A stretch of DNA of 64,000 bases. Source: Cyclina sinensis. Its lineage: Eukaryota > Mollusca > Bivalvia > Venerida > Veneridae. The stretch covers positions 25,304,872-25,368,871 of the forward strand of contig JAAONU010000004.1 of NCBI GenBank assembly GCA_012932295.1, given 5' to 3'. Below are positions 35,453-44,796 of the stretch, piece after piece. The stretch's first letter is position 1. Each line of letters starts with the position of its first letter. Under the pieces are notes generated by a model, which was given only the letters and a program-made list of their open reading frames with translations, had not been told where the DNA came from and searched no databases. The translations under genes were made by a program, and so were the position numbers.

Positions 35453-36205
35453 TCTTATGTAATATTATGTAATATTACATAACTCAAAAGATATAGATGC
35501 AGTTATATAATGAATGATGAATAAAGTGTATTTTTCTTTCTAATGTCAACTTATATACGTCATGTGTTTTATAAATGAATGCAAAAATTGAGTTTTTATT
35601 TCAGGAGCTAGTATCATGATGTTTAGTATTAAAATGTTCAGATTTTTGTATAGAAATTGGATATGACCTTTATTATTGAATATTTAAAAGTAGAGTCCAA
35701 TAAACAGCATTTTATAATTATTTTACATTAAAAGTCAACATCATATTTTTGGTATGAAATTTAAATTAGGAAGGAATTTTTATCAGATTATCCAAGCCGA
35801 GATTTTAACAACATGTCACCTCTAGTTCTTTTCTTAACAATGATATATGACTTGGTGATAATTGATCTCAAAGGCTCGGGTCAAAGCTAGCTTGATTATT
35901 AGGCAAAGACTGGAAGCCACAGGTGAGAAGGTGGCAGACATGCCAAGCCAGATCAAAGAATACTGTGATTAATTAATTATTAGTCATTTAGAAATTTAAG
36001 TAAAAGTACAATTTGTTGTTTTCACAAGATTTTGAGCTGATTATCTCAAAATGGTATATAAACTTCCCCGAGTTCTTGCTGGTCATCATTTGCCAACAAC
36101 TGCTGTTAGATTCAAGAAATAAAATTATTGTGTTTAAACTCTTTGGACTCAAGATTGTTTATTGGATTTCAGACCCCCGACCCTAGTCAGAATCTCCGTT
36201 ATAAC
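35453..36205. mobile_element. ~750-bp insertion in the LINE, LTR-like at its right part
   Basis: LINE coding sequence stops at 36211 and resumes at 35452; AATATT is present on both sides (35447-35452 and 36206-36211), which would be a target duplication. The right part looks like an LTR: TATATAAAC at about 36055, AATAAA at 36118, and a C-rich GACCCCCGACCCTAG segment with an end in GTTATAACA. TGTCACC at 35814 could be an inner start, giving a TGT...ACA segment of about 390 bp, but that sub-segment has no clear target duplication of its own. No coding capacity. Best read as a solo LTR or other short non-autonomous insert. Confidence 0.5.
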
Positions 36206-36271
36206 AATATTTTACAAAATCTATTTTGTCTTTCAACACGGTGACCATTATACCTGCCATATTCAACTTCT

Positions 36272-36279
36272 AAGCTATG
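36272..36279. repeat. 8-bp target site duplication, left (AAGCTATG)
   Basis: Identical to 37356-37363; flanks the hAT element and splits LINE coding sequence ...SHS|LEV... . Confidence 0.95.
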
Positions 36280-37355
36280 CAGACATGGGGTAATCGTAAT
36301 TGTGTAATCGTAATCGATTGCATTTAATTACAATTTGTCCATGTAATCGAATGTATTCGATTACTTTTTAAAAGTCGATTACATTTAATCGTAATTGTAA
36401 TCATTACCTGCATGAAAAGTGGTGTAATCGTCAATTACAAATCGATTATTTTGGCATAGAAAAAGACTTCATTTATGGAACTGCTGTATTATATACTTGT
36501 ACAAATACGATATTTCATATTAAAAAATACTGCAAAGTGCACTGGGTGTAATATGTTAAACTAGTTTTACTTTGGACAGATTCAATTAAAGGTGAAATTT
36601 ATTTAATTGAAAAGTTTTACTTTTCTTAAGTTTCATTTATAACTGAGTTATTTAATTTTACTGTTTGACTATACACAATCCTTCAGACTAAGTTATGATT
36701 TAATTATATCCCATAAATATTTTCACCTTTTGTTATCAGTAACAAACAACTTTTATATTCTGCCTGAGGCTTAAACAAGTATTTGTGAAATCAATAACTG
36801 ATATTGTACAATAACACCTAGTTTGCTGTCTCCTTACTGAAGATAATTGGTATAATCACTCAACAAAAGTGTAAAACCAGTTCATGATTTTCTGTTTTAT
36901 ATAGCACATATTGTGGTTATTGCAATTCTGTCTGCACAGAAATCAAATGTTATGGCTTCTAAATTTTTTGATATACCACCAGATTCTAATGGTATTACAA
37001 AAGCAAAATGCAAACTGTGCAGTTCTTATATATCTGGTTCAACAACAACAACCTCCAATGACACATGTCAGTCATCCTGGTTACTTTGTAACATTTTGCA
37101 AATTGTGTGCTGCAGCTGTGTTCATGTTTTTGTGTAAATAAAAATGTCAGTGCTATTTGGATCTTTTATCTGATTACTGCTATGAACACAATGAAAAGTA
37201 ATCGTAATTGTAAACGACTACATTTTCAGAGTAATTGTAATTTATTCGGTTACAGTTTAAAAAATAGAGTAATGTAATCGTAATCGTATTCTAAATTTTA
37301 TTGATGTAATCGTAATTTAATCGATTGCATTTAGAAGTAATCGACCCCATGTCTG
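36280..37355. mobile_element. hAT-superfamily DNA transposon, internally deleted (1076 bp)
   Basis: Ends are CAGACATGGGGTAATCG and CGACCCCATGTCTG: 11-bp inverted repeats starting CAG. They are flanked by a perfect 8-bp target duplication, AAGCTATG. CA-starting ends with an 8-bp duplication are diagnostic of hAT. Both subterminal regions (about 150 bp) are full of TAATCG/CGATTA motifs in both orientations. The interior keeps the start of a BED zinc finger frame but no transposase catalytic domain, so it is non-autonomous. It landed in the reverse transcriptase C-terminal region of the LINE. Confidence 0.95.
36940..37070 (+). pseudogene. BED zinc-finger fragment of a hAT transposase
   Basis: A possible acceptor CTGTCTGCACAG at 36939 is followed by KSNVMASKFFDIPPD, then GITKAKCKLCSSYISGSTTT. 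The order FF, AKCKLC, SGSTTT matches the first half of a BED finger; the following conserved His pair is absent because the sequence diverges after TCCAATGAC. This is the only coding remnant in the element. Confidence 0.7.
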
Positions 37356-37363
37356 AAGCTATG
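37356..37363. repeat. 8-bp target site duplication, right (AAGCTATG)
   Basis: Second copy of the duplication made by the hAT insertion. Confidence 0.95.
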
Positions 37364-38420
37364 AGACGATAAACTTAACTGTATAAACTGCTTTCTTACA
37401 GCATCATAAGAGATATGGGTTAAATAATTTTCAAACCCTAAATGACCTTTATATTCTTCTATAAAAGTCAAGTTCAGGCGAAATTGCATAGAAGCATTCC
37501 ATTTTTGTACATACCGATCTAAAATTCTTTGTTTGAATATATTTCTATTATTCATGTTGTTACAATTCATCCACACATCACCGAAGCCTAAGATACCTAA
37601 ATAATTTCTAATACCTTGTGACCATGACTTATCATTCCCAGTATTACACTGTTCAACAAAAAATCTATACATTGGCATGTTAGGATTTTTCATAATTTTA
37701 CAAACTTTTATTTTTAGACCCCATTTTGAGAAATAACGGTACATACTATCAAGCTGAGATTGCAGACTAGATGCATCTGTTGTAAATAAGACAATGTAAT
37801 CGGCATATAGTAAAATATACATAGATAATTGATTCAAATCATTTTCTGTTAAGTTGTTAAAATCTATACATGTAACTATATCATTCACGAATAAAATAAA
37901 AAGCAAAGGTGAGAGTGGTTCCCCTTGTTTCAGACCAAGCGTAGCATCAAAACATTCTGACATATTCATGCTTGAACTTAATTTAACATAAGATTTAACA
38001 TTTACGTAAATAGCCTGTAACATTGTTAGCATTTTACAACTTACACCGGCATACAAAAGTTTTGACAACAGTGCATCTCCAACATCAGTAGCGAAAGCCT
38101 TTTCATAGTCAATAAATGCACAATACAAACGGGAATTATTGAACAGAACATTTTGAATTATGGCAGTAGTTTAAAATACAATCTGTGGTACTATGGTTAT
38201 CTCTAAAACCAAATTGTGACTCATTAAATATGTTCTTAGATTCGCACCATTTATTGAATCTATTTATGAGGGTCAATGAAAATATTTTAGCTAAGATGTT
38301 GATGAGAGTTACCCCCAAGTAACTCTTTAGGTTATTTTAGTCACCTGTTTTAATACAGGCAAAATGACACCTTTGCACTATGCTTCAGGGTAAATACCTG
38401 AATCAATTTTATTGAAAATA
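37364..38420 (-). pseudogene. LINE reverse transcriptase domain, inactive
   Basis: Minus strand. First part: ITLINILAKIFSLTLINRFN and NESQFGFRDNHSTTDCI (RT blocks 1-2); upstream IDSGIYPEA-CKGVILPVLK fits the start of the domain with a stop. Then FIDYEKAF (block with the first catalytic Asp), LGLKQGEPLSPLLFILFVND, and YADYIVLF where YADD is expected, so one catalytic Asp is changed to Tyr. A frameshift lies near 38130 and stops occur near 38310-38330. The frame at its C-terminal end runs into the hAT element after LSLSSHS. Confidence 0.9.
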
Positions 38421-39138
38421 ACAACAAGGTACGGACTTATGAATGAATTGGAATCGATAAAAAAAAGTCAGCAACGCTATTTGTATAATCACATGCTTTC
38501 TAAATTTTTAATTGATTTGGAAATTTCTGCAGCTGTGAATGGACAATTTAACTCCTCAATATTAAGTGTTTCAGTTCTACATGTAGCATGTTTTTGTGGC
38601 CTATAACTGCCATGGTTAATGTTTCTAAAATGATCTGCAAAAGTTTCCAAACTCACATTAGTATTTGTTTTAACATAATTTCTATACCTATTAATGTACT
38701 TCCAGAATTTCCTAGCACTAGATACAATTAATTTGGATAATTTGATCTTTTTACAGTTATAGTAAGTACGCTTGGCTATCCGCTTGGCTTATTTGTAGAC
38801 ATTCTACTACATGAAAATTTGCTTCTCTTTTCTACAAAAGGGCTAAGTGCAAATGCCCTTTTATCTTTCAAGAATATTGACTTAAGCTGTTTGCAGTTGT
38901 TATCAAATGAGGATGATTTCTTAACCGTGCGATTTCTTTTTTGTGAAATATATGTTTTGCAATACAGATAATAAGAAATGTCTTAGATAATATCCGACAA
39001 GCTATTCACACGAGTATCAATATCACATTCATTGTTTGTAAAACTCTCAGTTAATGTATCTAAAACATATTTTTTTATCATTTAAAACATCATTTAACAC
39101 CATCGGATCAGATCCATCCCATACAATTTTATCATATG

Positions 39139-39391
39139 TTAAAACGTCTGTATTATTGATCTCATGTATAATACCACATGCTCACAGTTAATGCAAAAAT
39201 CAACTGGGCAATGATCCGAGTATTCTGTTACTTCATGAATTTTCATATTATTTATAAGCGGCAGATTTCTCTTGTACGTAATAATATAATCCACCACACT
39301 AGCGGCATGACTTTTTGGCGACACATTGTGAAAGGTATATTTCCCATCCTCTAATCTACCGTTAACAATCAGAAGAATATTTTCTTTGCAC
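39139..39391 (-). pseudogene. LINE endonuclease, C-terminal part
   Basis: Minus strand: LCKENILLIVNGRLEDGKYT, then SPKSHAASVVDYIITYKR and EVTEYSDHCPVDFCI. The SVVDYII and SDHCPV motifs are the C-terminal blocks of APE-type endonucleases in LINEs. The N-terminal catalytic blocks are absent because the element is 5'-truncated at 39391. The 39396-38420 interval between this and the RT is the degraded linker. Confidence 0.85.
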
Positions 39392-39697
39392 AGAATGACA
39401 AAACCATTATCAAATCTTGTTTAAGCCCGTATATAGTTAATCCCTGAACTTCTCTTCTGGCATCATGGACAAAAGTTGTCTTCAATTATTTGAATTTTGA
39501 TTTAATGTAGGAATTGCGGTATTGGTTACAGACAGTAAGTACTAATATATAATTCATAGCAGAGGTGTTAATACCTTCTCCTATAAATAGACATATCCTA
39601 AAGTATAGTGTATACAGTTAACTTGAAAATCATACACATTTGAATAATGTTAAAGGAATTTTTACCTGATGCCATTATACCTGTCAATAATAATTAC
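39392..39697 (+). repeat. Segmental duplication, unit 1 tail
   Basis: Continues unit 1 after the LINE. GACAAAACCATTATC and TTTAAGCCCGTATATAGTTA match 62820-62870; TTCTCCTATAAATAGACATA at 39580 matches 42839 and 62989. It is cut short at about 39697 where unit 2 starts. Confidence 0.8.
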
Positions 39698-41110
39698 ATT
39701 TTTTTGTTGGATCCAAAATCTCTTGAGAGCAAAATACTCAGAGAGTACTAACACGCAAATATATAAAAGAATAGTCTTTCTTCCATAAGGAGTTATAGCA
39801 TAATAAATTTGCCACAAAATGTAAAACCGATTTCATTTTTGAAATGACTACGGTAGAAGAACTCTCTTCAAACTCGTCATTTGGTATCTTTTTGATTTGT
39901 TTTATTTGGCAATACATCTGTGTACATGTGTTCCTAGGCATTTAAGAAATATGCAGTGTAAGATATTTTGATGATTAAGAATTGTGTACTTTTTGCTCTG
40001 AGGAAGACGACGTTCAGGTGAACTATTTTTACATTCAGTTAGAAGGAGACATGTTTGGAAAAATGTTTAAAAAGATTAATGTTTCAGAAAGTTTTTTTTC
40101 CGTCCTGAATTATACGACAGTTTTACGGTTAGCGGTTTTGAGGGTAAATCAAATAAAAACAATGATACTGAGTTATAGTTTATTATTAAACGTGGCCCGC
40201 TATAATGAAAAAGCCTGTGAGTCAATTAAAAATCCGAGAAAACTACATTCAAGTTTTTCGGTATCTGGTGTGTCAGTGCTCTTTTGAAACAGCTGTCTAT
40301 ACTCTTTCAACTGAGAAGTTTTTTCTGTCTGCCTTTGCATTGTAGGCTGTTTCTTTTCAACAATATAATATAAAAATTTAGAAACGTGTGACTAGAACTT
40401 GTGCTTCATAGCCAATGCTTTTTCACAAATGATAAATAGGAATGCCACAATAGTGGAAAAACAGCTAGACTTATCTGCATCTTGACAAAAGAAAGTGATG
40501 AATTGAATGTTTTCGCTTGTCCGGTACTAAATACAGCAACTGGAATAAAACTTCCATCACAATGTCTAGAAGTTATTCATACATTTTAATCTATTTTTTT
40601 TTTAAATGTTCATCAATTAGATTATCAGTCAGGATTGTCCTTAGACATCGCTACATTCTATATACAGCTTTGTAATCGAGCAGATTTGATAATGCGCCTT
40701 CCTTGTCATGATTTTTATCAATATTACTGAATGTAATTACCAAGACAGACGTGTCTGTCTGAGAAATAACGTTAGTGCGTAATATAGTTATTAACCGTAA
40801 CCGTAACCATATCGACGCGACTGGCACGTTTTTTTACAGCTTGGAAACATATATAAATTTCAATGCTTATGTTCAATTTAACTGTTAAGGTATATTAAGA
40901 AGGTCGTTTCCACGGAAACGATTTACTTACTTGGAAAACAACAACATTAAAAATAGAAATGAATGTCACTTGTGTGCTATTGTAGTTATCAAATTCAACC
41001 ATTCAGTTTTGACTTAAACTAGTAATTAAATGTCCAGCAAAAAATCAGTGTAAATTAATTCGTATTAGCTGAACTCGATATATCTGAAAATGTTCAATTT
41101 GTTTTTCTTC
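39698..41110 (+). repeat. Segmental duplication, unit 2 head
   Basis: Homologous to 31575-33310 and, from 40305 on, to 60038-60840. It shares with unit 3, but not unit 1, the insert-like text CAACTGAGAAGTTTTTTCTG at 40309. The 101-codon frame at 39982-40287 is not conserved in unit 1 and is not a gene. Homology ends at about 41110, replaced by repeats. Confidence 0.85.
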
Positions 41111-41544
41111 AAACTTGACTCAAATGTTCACCCCAACTGGGCAATGTGCAGAACCCATCTTACCCTTGTGCCAGCTTAAAGTCAAGGCCACACTTGAAGG
41201 TCAAAAATTGACTTAGAAAATGTTCTGAAATTTTAACATGTACTTGAATATTTCTAAAACTAGAACAAGTAAGCTCAGTATGCAAAGTTTTTCCACTCTT
41301 AATTACATTTTGACATAATTATGCTATTTTCTTAACTTCACTGCTTTTGTTTGTTTTAGTACATTGGGAAAATGAAAGGCTATTTGTAACTGTTTCGAAC
41401 ATGATTTGACAATATATATTTATACTATTACCTGTACAATTTGTTTTGTATTTTTACCAGAGATAATTTCTTTTTATGTGTATGTATTTGTGCCACTAAA
41501 GTTATTCCCTTAACCATCTTTCCATGTCGTCTTCTGTCAAGGAT
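41111..41544. repeat. Mollusc repeat fragment and AT-rich filler
   Basis: CAACTGGGCAATGTGCAGAA, then GTCAAGGCCACACTTGAAGG at 41180-41205, are phrases typical of bivalve tandem-core repeats; the rest is AT-rich. No gene. Confidence 0.45.
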
Positions 41545-42815
41545 ATTGGTGGGGGTATGAATCGCATTCAGCGATAGTTCTAGTTATTGATCGGAAACCG
41601 TTTTTAGGATAAAAGTCTCTGTGATCTTGACCTTTGACCTAATGACCTCAAAGTCAATAGGGGTCATCTACTGGTGGTGACCAACCAGCATACCTCGTTT
41701 GGTGAACTTAGATCAAAGCTTTCTCTAGTTATTGATCAAAAACCGTTTTTAGGATGACAGTCTCTGTGATTTTGACCTTTGACCTTATGACCTCAAAGTT
41801 ATCTACTGGTGATGACCAACCAGTATACCAAGTTTGGTGAACCTAGATCAAAGCATTCTCTAGTTATTAATCGGAAACCGTTTTTAGGATGAAAGTCTCT
41901 GTGATCTTGAATTTTGACCTAATAATCTCAAAGTCAATAGGGTTCATCTACTGGTAATGGCCAACCAGCATACCAAGTTTGGTGAACGTAGGTCAAAGCG
42001 TTCTCTAGTTATTGATCAGAAACCGTTTTTAGGATGAAGGCCCCTGTGAGCTTGGCCTTTGACCTAATGACCTCAAAATCAATAAGGGTCATCCATTTGT
42101 GATGGCCAACCAGCTTACCAAGTTTGGTGAACCTAGGTCAAAGCTTTCTCTAGTTATTGATCGGAAACCGTTTTTAGGGTGAAGGTCCCTGTGAGCTTGA
42201 CCTTTGACCTAATGACCTCAAAATCGAAAGGAATTTCTACTGGTGATAAACAACCAGCACACTTAGTTTTGTGAAGATAGGTCAAAGCGTTCTCTAGTTA
42301 TTGATCGGAAACCGTTTTTAGGATGAAAGTCTCTGCGATCTTGACCTTTGACCTAAAGACCTCAAAATCAATAGGAATCATCTACTGGTGGTGACCAACC
42401 AGCATACCAAGCTTGGTGAACCTAGATCAAAGCATTCTCTACTTATTAATCAGAAACCGTTTTTAGGATGAAGGTCCCTGTGAGCTTGACCTTTGACCTA
42501 ATGACCTCAAAATCAATAGGGGACATCTACTGTTGATGACCAACCAGCATACCAAGTTTGGTGAACCTAGGTCAAAGCTTTCTCTAGTTATTGATCGGAA
42601 ACCGTTTTTAGGATGAAGGTCCCTGTGGGCTTGACCTATGTCTAATGAACTCAAAATTCATCTACTGGTGATGGCCAACCAGCATACCAAGTTTGGTGAA
42701 CCTAGGTCAAAGCGTTTTCTAGTTTTTGATCAGAAACGAATTGTCTACCGACGGACCGACCGACCGACATTTGCAAAACTATATGCCCCCTTATCTTCAA
42801 TGGGGGGCATAATAA
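41545..42815 (-). repeat. 144-bp tandem array, copy 2 (inverted), about nine units
   Basis: Reverse complement of the element at 3026-3612. TCTAGTTATTGATCGGAAAC anchors units at about 41578, 41723, 41861, 42003, 42148, 42292, 42436, 42583 and 42718 (spacing 135-148 bp). It ends with GACCGACCGACCGACATTTG and ATGCCCCCTTATCTTCAATG. It separates the two halves of duplication unit 2, so it was inserted there or marks the rearrangement point. Confidence 0.9.
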
Positions 42816-43020
42816 TTCATAGCTGAGGTTTTAATACATTCTCCTTTAAACAGACATATCCTAGAGTATAGAGTATACAGTTTACTTGAGAGCCATATAC
42901 ATTTAAATGATATTGAAGGAACTATTATCTGATGCCAACGTACCAACAAAAAATTATAATTACAGATAAGCCTAAAAGTATAGATGAACAGATAAATCTT
43001 AAAATACACCGTATTTCAAG

Positions 43021-43021
<1 letters not shown>

Positions 43022-43066
<45 letters not shown>

Positions 43067-43094
43067 AAGAAAGAGAGAGGGAGAGAGAGAGAAG
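43022..43094. repeat. Compound microsatellite (CT)n(TA)n(AG)n, self-complementary
   Basis: A CT run, a TA run and a GA run in that order, so the CT and GA arms can pair with TA as the tip. The same compound order is at 63182-63247 in unit 3 with different run lengths. Confidence 0.9.
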
Positions 43095-43132
43095 GGGGAG
43101 GGGATATCAGTTATTTTTTATAGTTTGGTTGA

Positions 43133-43240
43133 ACAAATTTAAGAAGCACATGTAGCATATTTAGTAGCTTCAAATACTGTTTGTATATCATTCATGAACA
43201 AAACCGACAGTTGCCAGCGGAAGTGTTAAAACAGTTACAG
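43133..43240 (+). CDS. Candidate exon in duplication unit 2
   Basis: A frame of 36 codons open from 43133 ends at a perfect donor, TTACAG|GTAAGT, in phase 0: TNLRSTCSIFSSFKYCLYII, then HEQNRQLPAEVLKQLQ. Unit 3 keeps the same frame and donor. Of four substitutions I can place between the copies after TNLRST, three are synonymous (Thr, Arg, Glu) and one is Leu to Phe. The exon start is uncertain: ATAG at 43123 has a good pyrimidine tract but leaves an in-frame TGA at 43130; later AGs are possible. It could also be a non-coding exon with conserved donor. Not recognised. Confidence 0.3.
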
Positions 43241-44621
43241 GTAAGTAAAATAAACTAGAAGAGACACAATAGTCAACGTACTAGGCAGGTAATGCAGGTT
43301 TTTACATTAACTATATAAATCTTTTTACATTGAAAATGATTTAACTTCTTTGCACTTGCTATAACTGTCTTGCCATACATGCGTGAATTTTGTCTCAATC
43401 CAGCCCATGCCAGTCACTGTCATCAGGTTTAATGAAAGCAACTCATGTATTCATTTCCGCTACAACCTTTCAGTATTAGAGCAAACAAGTCAGTTAGCTG
43501 CTTATTAGATACAAATATCTTGCAGCCTGGCAAAATCTAATACTAATTGCACAATATAAATTCGAAAAGACAGGAAATTAGGTTAACGCTCAATACAATA
43601 CATAAATGAACATAAATGCAGCATTATTTTTAAGTACTAATATTAACCGTCATTGATTAATAATGTAAATAGAACACAAGATTGATAAAAGGTAAAGAGG
43701 GTTATCTGGTCAGAAGCTTAAAATAGTTTCAACAGCACTATTGAAGAAGCGCAGAGAAGAATGGTATGGAATGAAATATAATGTTTGTATGTACAACATC
43801 TATAAACCTTGATCGCACAATCACACCAGTCAAACACAAAATCGTTTAACGTAAATATTCAAATTATTGTATAAAATAAAAGAAACAAAACTTAAAATAT
43901 AAACCGGAGATTATATTATAAGTACATTTATGAATAATTGGACTCTTTGCCTTTTTCGTTTTACCAGTCTAAGGCCAGCTGCTAACTATCATTCATCAGT
44001 AATAGCAAAGATATAAAGATAAGATTTAATTTATCAGATCCTCTGCCACATGAAACATGATTAATGAATATTTTCACATGATTTCCCGCTATTTTTTAGA
44101 TTTATACTAGAGCGAATATAAAACATGTACCATATATTATCTACCATACATCTGACTGTGGTTAACAAGACCTCTAAATAAATATGTGATACCTTCTGGA
44201 GAGAATAGTTGTTTGTGTTTTACTGAACGAATATATTTCAAACAGTTCATTTTGAATTCTAATGTCTGATCAGTTTTTTTATGCTGATGGCTGATAAAAA
44301 AATTGTTTAAGAATTTCTCAGAAGCGCAGTCTTCGAAAAAAAACAATAGTGCCAGTCTTAATCTATACAGAAACTAATATTATTAAACTCTGCATTGTAA
44401 AACAAAAACTTGCTATGAGGATTTCGTTTAAACCCTTCCCAAGTCATTAATTATGCATTAACTTGGATGTATTTTGAATCTACAGTACACACTCTTAGAG
44501 CAAGAGGAAATGTTTGAAGTGTTTATATGATAAAATCAATTGTAACATGTAATGAAAATTGAATTTAGGTTGTGAATAAACAACTGTTTTAAACTAAAAA
44601 GGGCGCCTCTGGCTAGAAGCG

Positions 44622-44749
44622 CTAAAAGTAATTTCTGAATGTTCGGATGACAGTAGCATCGTCTGTTGTCTCCACATAGGCTGAAATAGACACAGCAATC
44701 GCAGTTCCGTCTTCTAACTGACTTTGGAGTACGTTGGCGTATGCAGGCA
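44622..44749 (-). CDS. Candidate 3'-terminal coding exon, unknown protein
   Basis: Within AT-rich DNA this short segment has balanced codons on the minus strand and ends in TAG: VPAYANVLQSQLEDGTAIAV, SISAYVETTDDATVIRT, then FRNYF. The peptide is regular and polar with alternating hydrophobic residues, as in a beta-sheet domain. The acceptor would be AAAAG at 44750, with a poor pyrimidine tract, so the start is uncertain. Upstream exons would lie at higher coordinates, beyond the repeat at 44797-46030. I cannot name the family. Confidence 0.4.
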
Positions 44750-44796
44750 CTTTTATTTTTAGCGATTATTTAGTGGAACAATAGAATACTAATAGA

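Larger units (their letters stand above)
35040..39391 (-). mobile_element. 5'-truncated non-LTR retrotransposon (LINE), interrupted twice
   Basis: The minus strand encodes, in order, the end of an endonuclease domain, a linker, a reverse transcriptase and a C-terminal zinc-like region, followed by a 3' UTR with an AATAAA-like signal and the tail CTGAAACTGTAACTG. AGAAT flanks both ends (35035-35039 and 39392-39396), and the paralogous locus in unit 3 has a single AGAAT with no insert (62815-62819), so both ends and the target duplication are defined by an empty site. Removing the hAT element and the 35453-36205 insert leaves about 2.5 kb. It begins inside the endonuclease at LCKEN, so it is 5'-truncated. 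Many frameshifts and stops: dead. The clade is not assigned; EN plus RT plus a C-terminal CxxC-like region fits the Jockey/CR1/L2 group broadly. Confidence 0.9.
42816..44590 (+). repeat. Segmental duplication, unit 2 tail
   Basis: Collinear with 62976-64000 (window end) at high identity, at least to 43853: ACATTCTCCTTTAAACAGAC, the CT/TA/GA microsatellite, TTGCCAGCGGAAGTGTTAAA, and CGCACAATCACACCAGTCAA. How far it extends past 43853 cannot be told because unit 3 runs off the window. Confidence 0.9.

Noticed and set aside
39982..40287. 101-codon frame in duplication unit 2
   Set aside because: Homologous DNA in unit 1 has stops and frameshifts, so the frame is not conserved.
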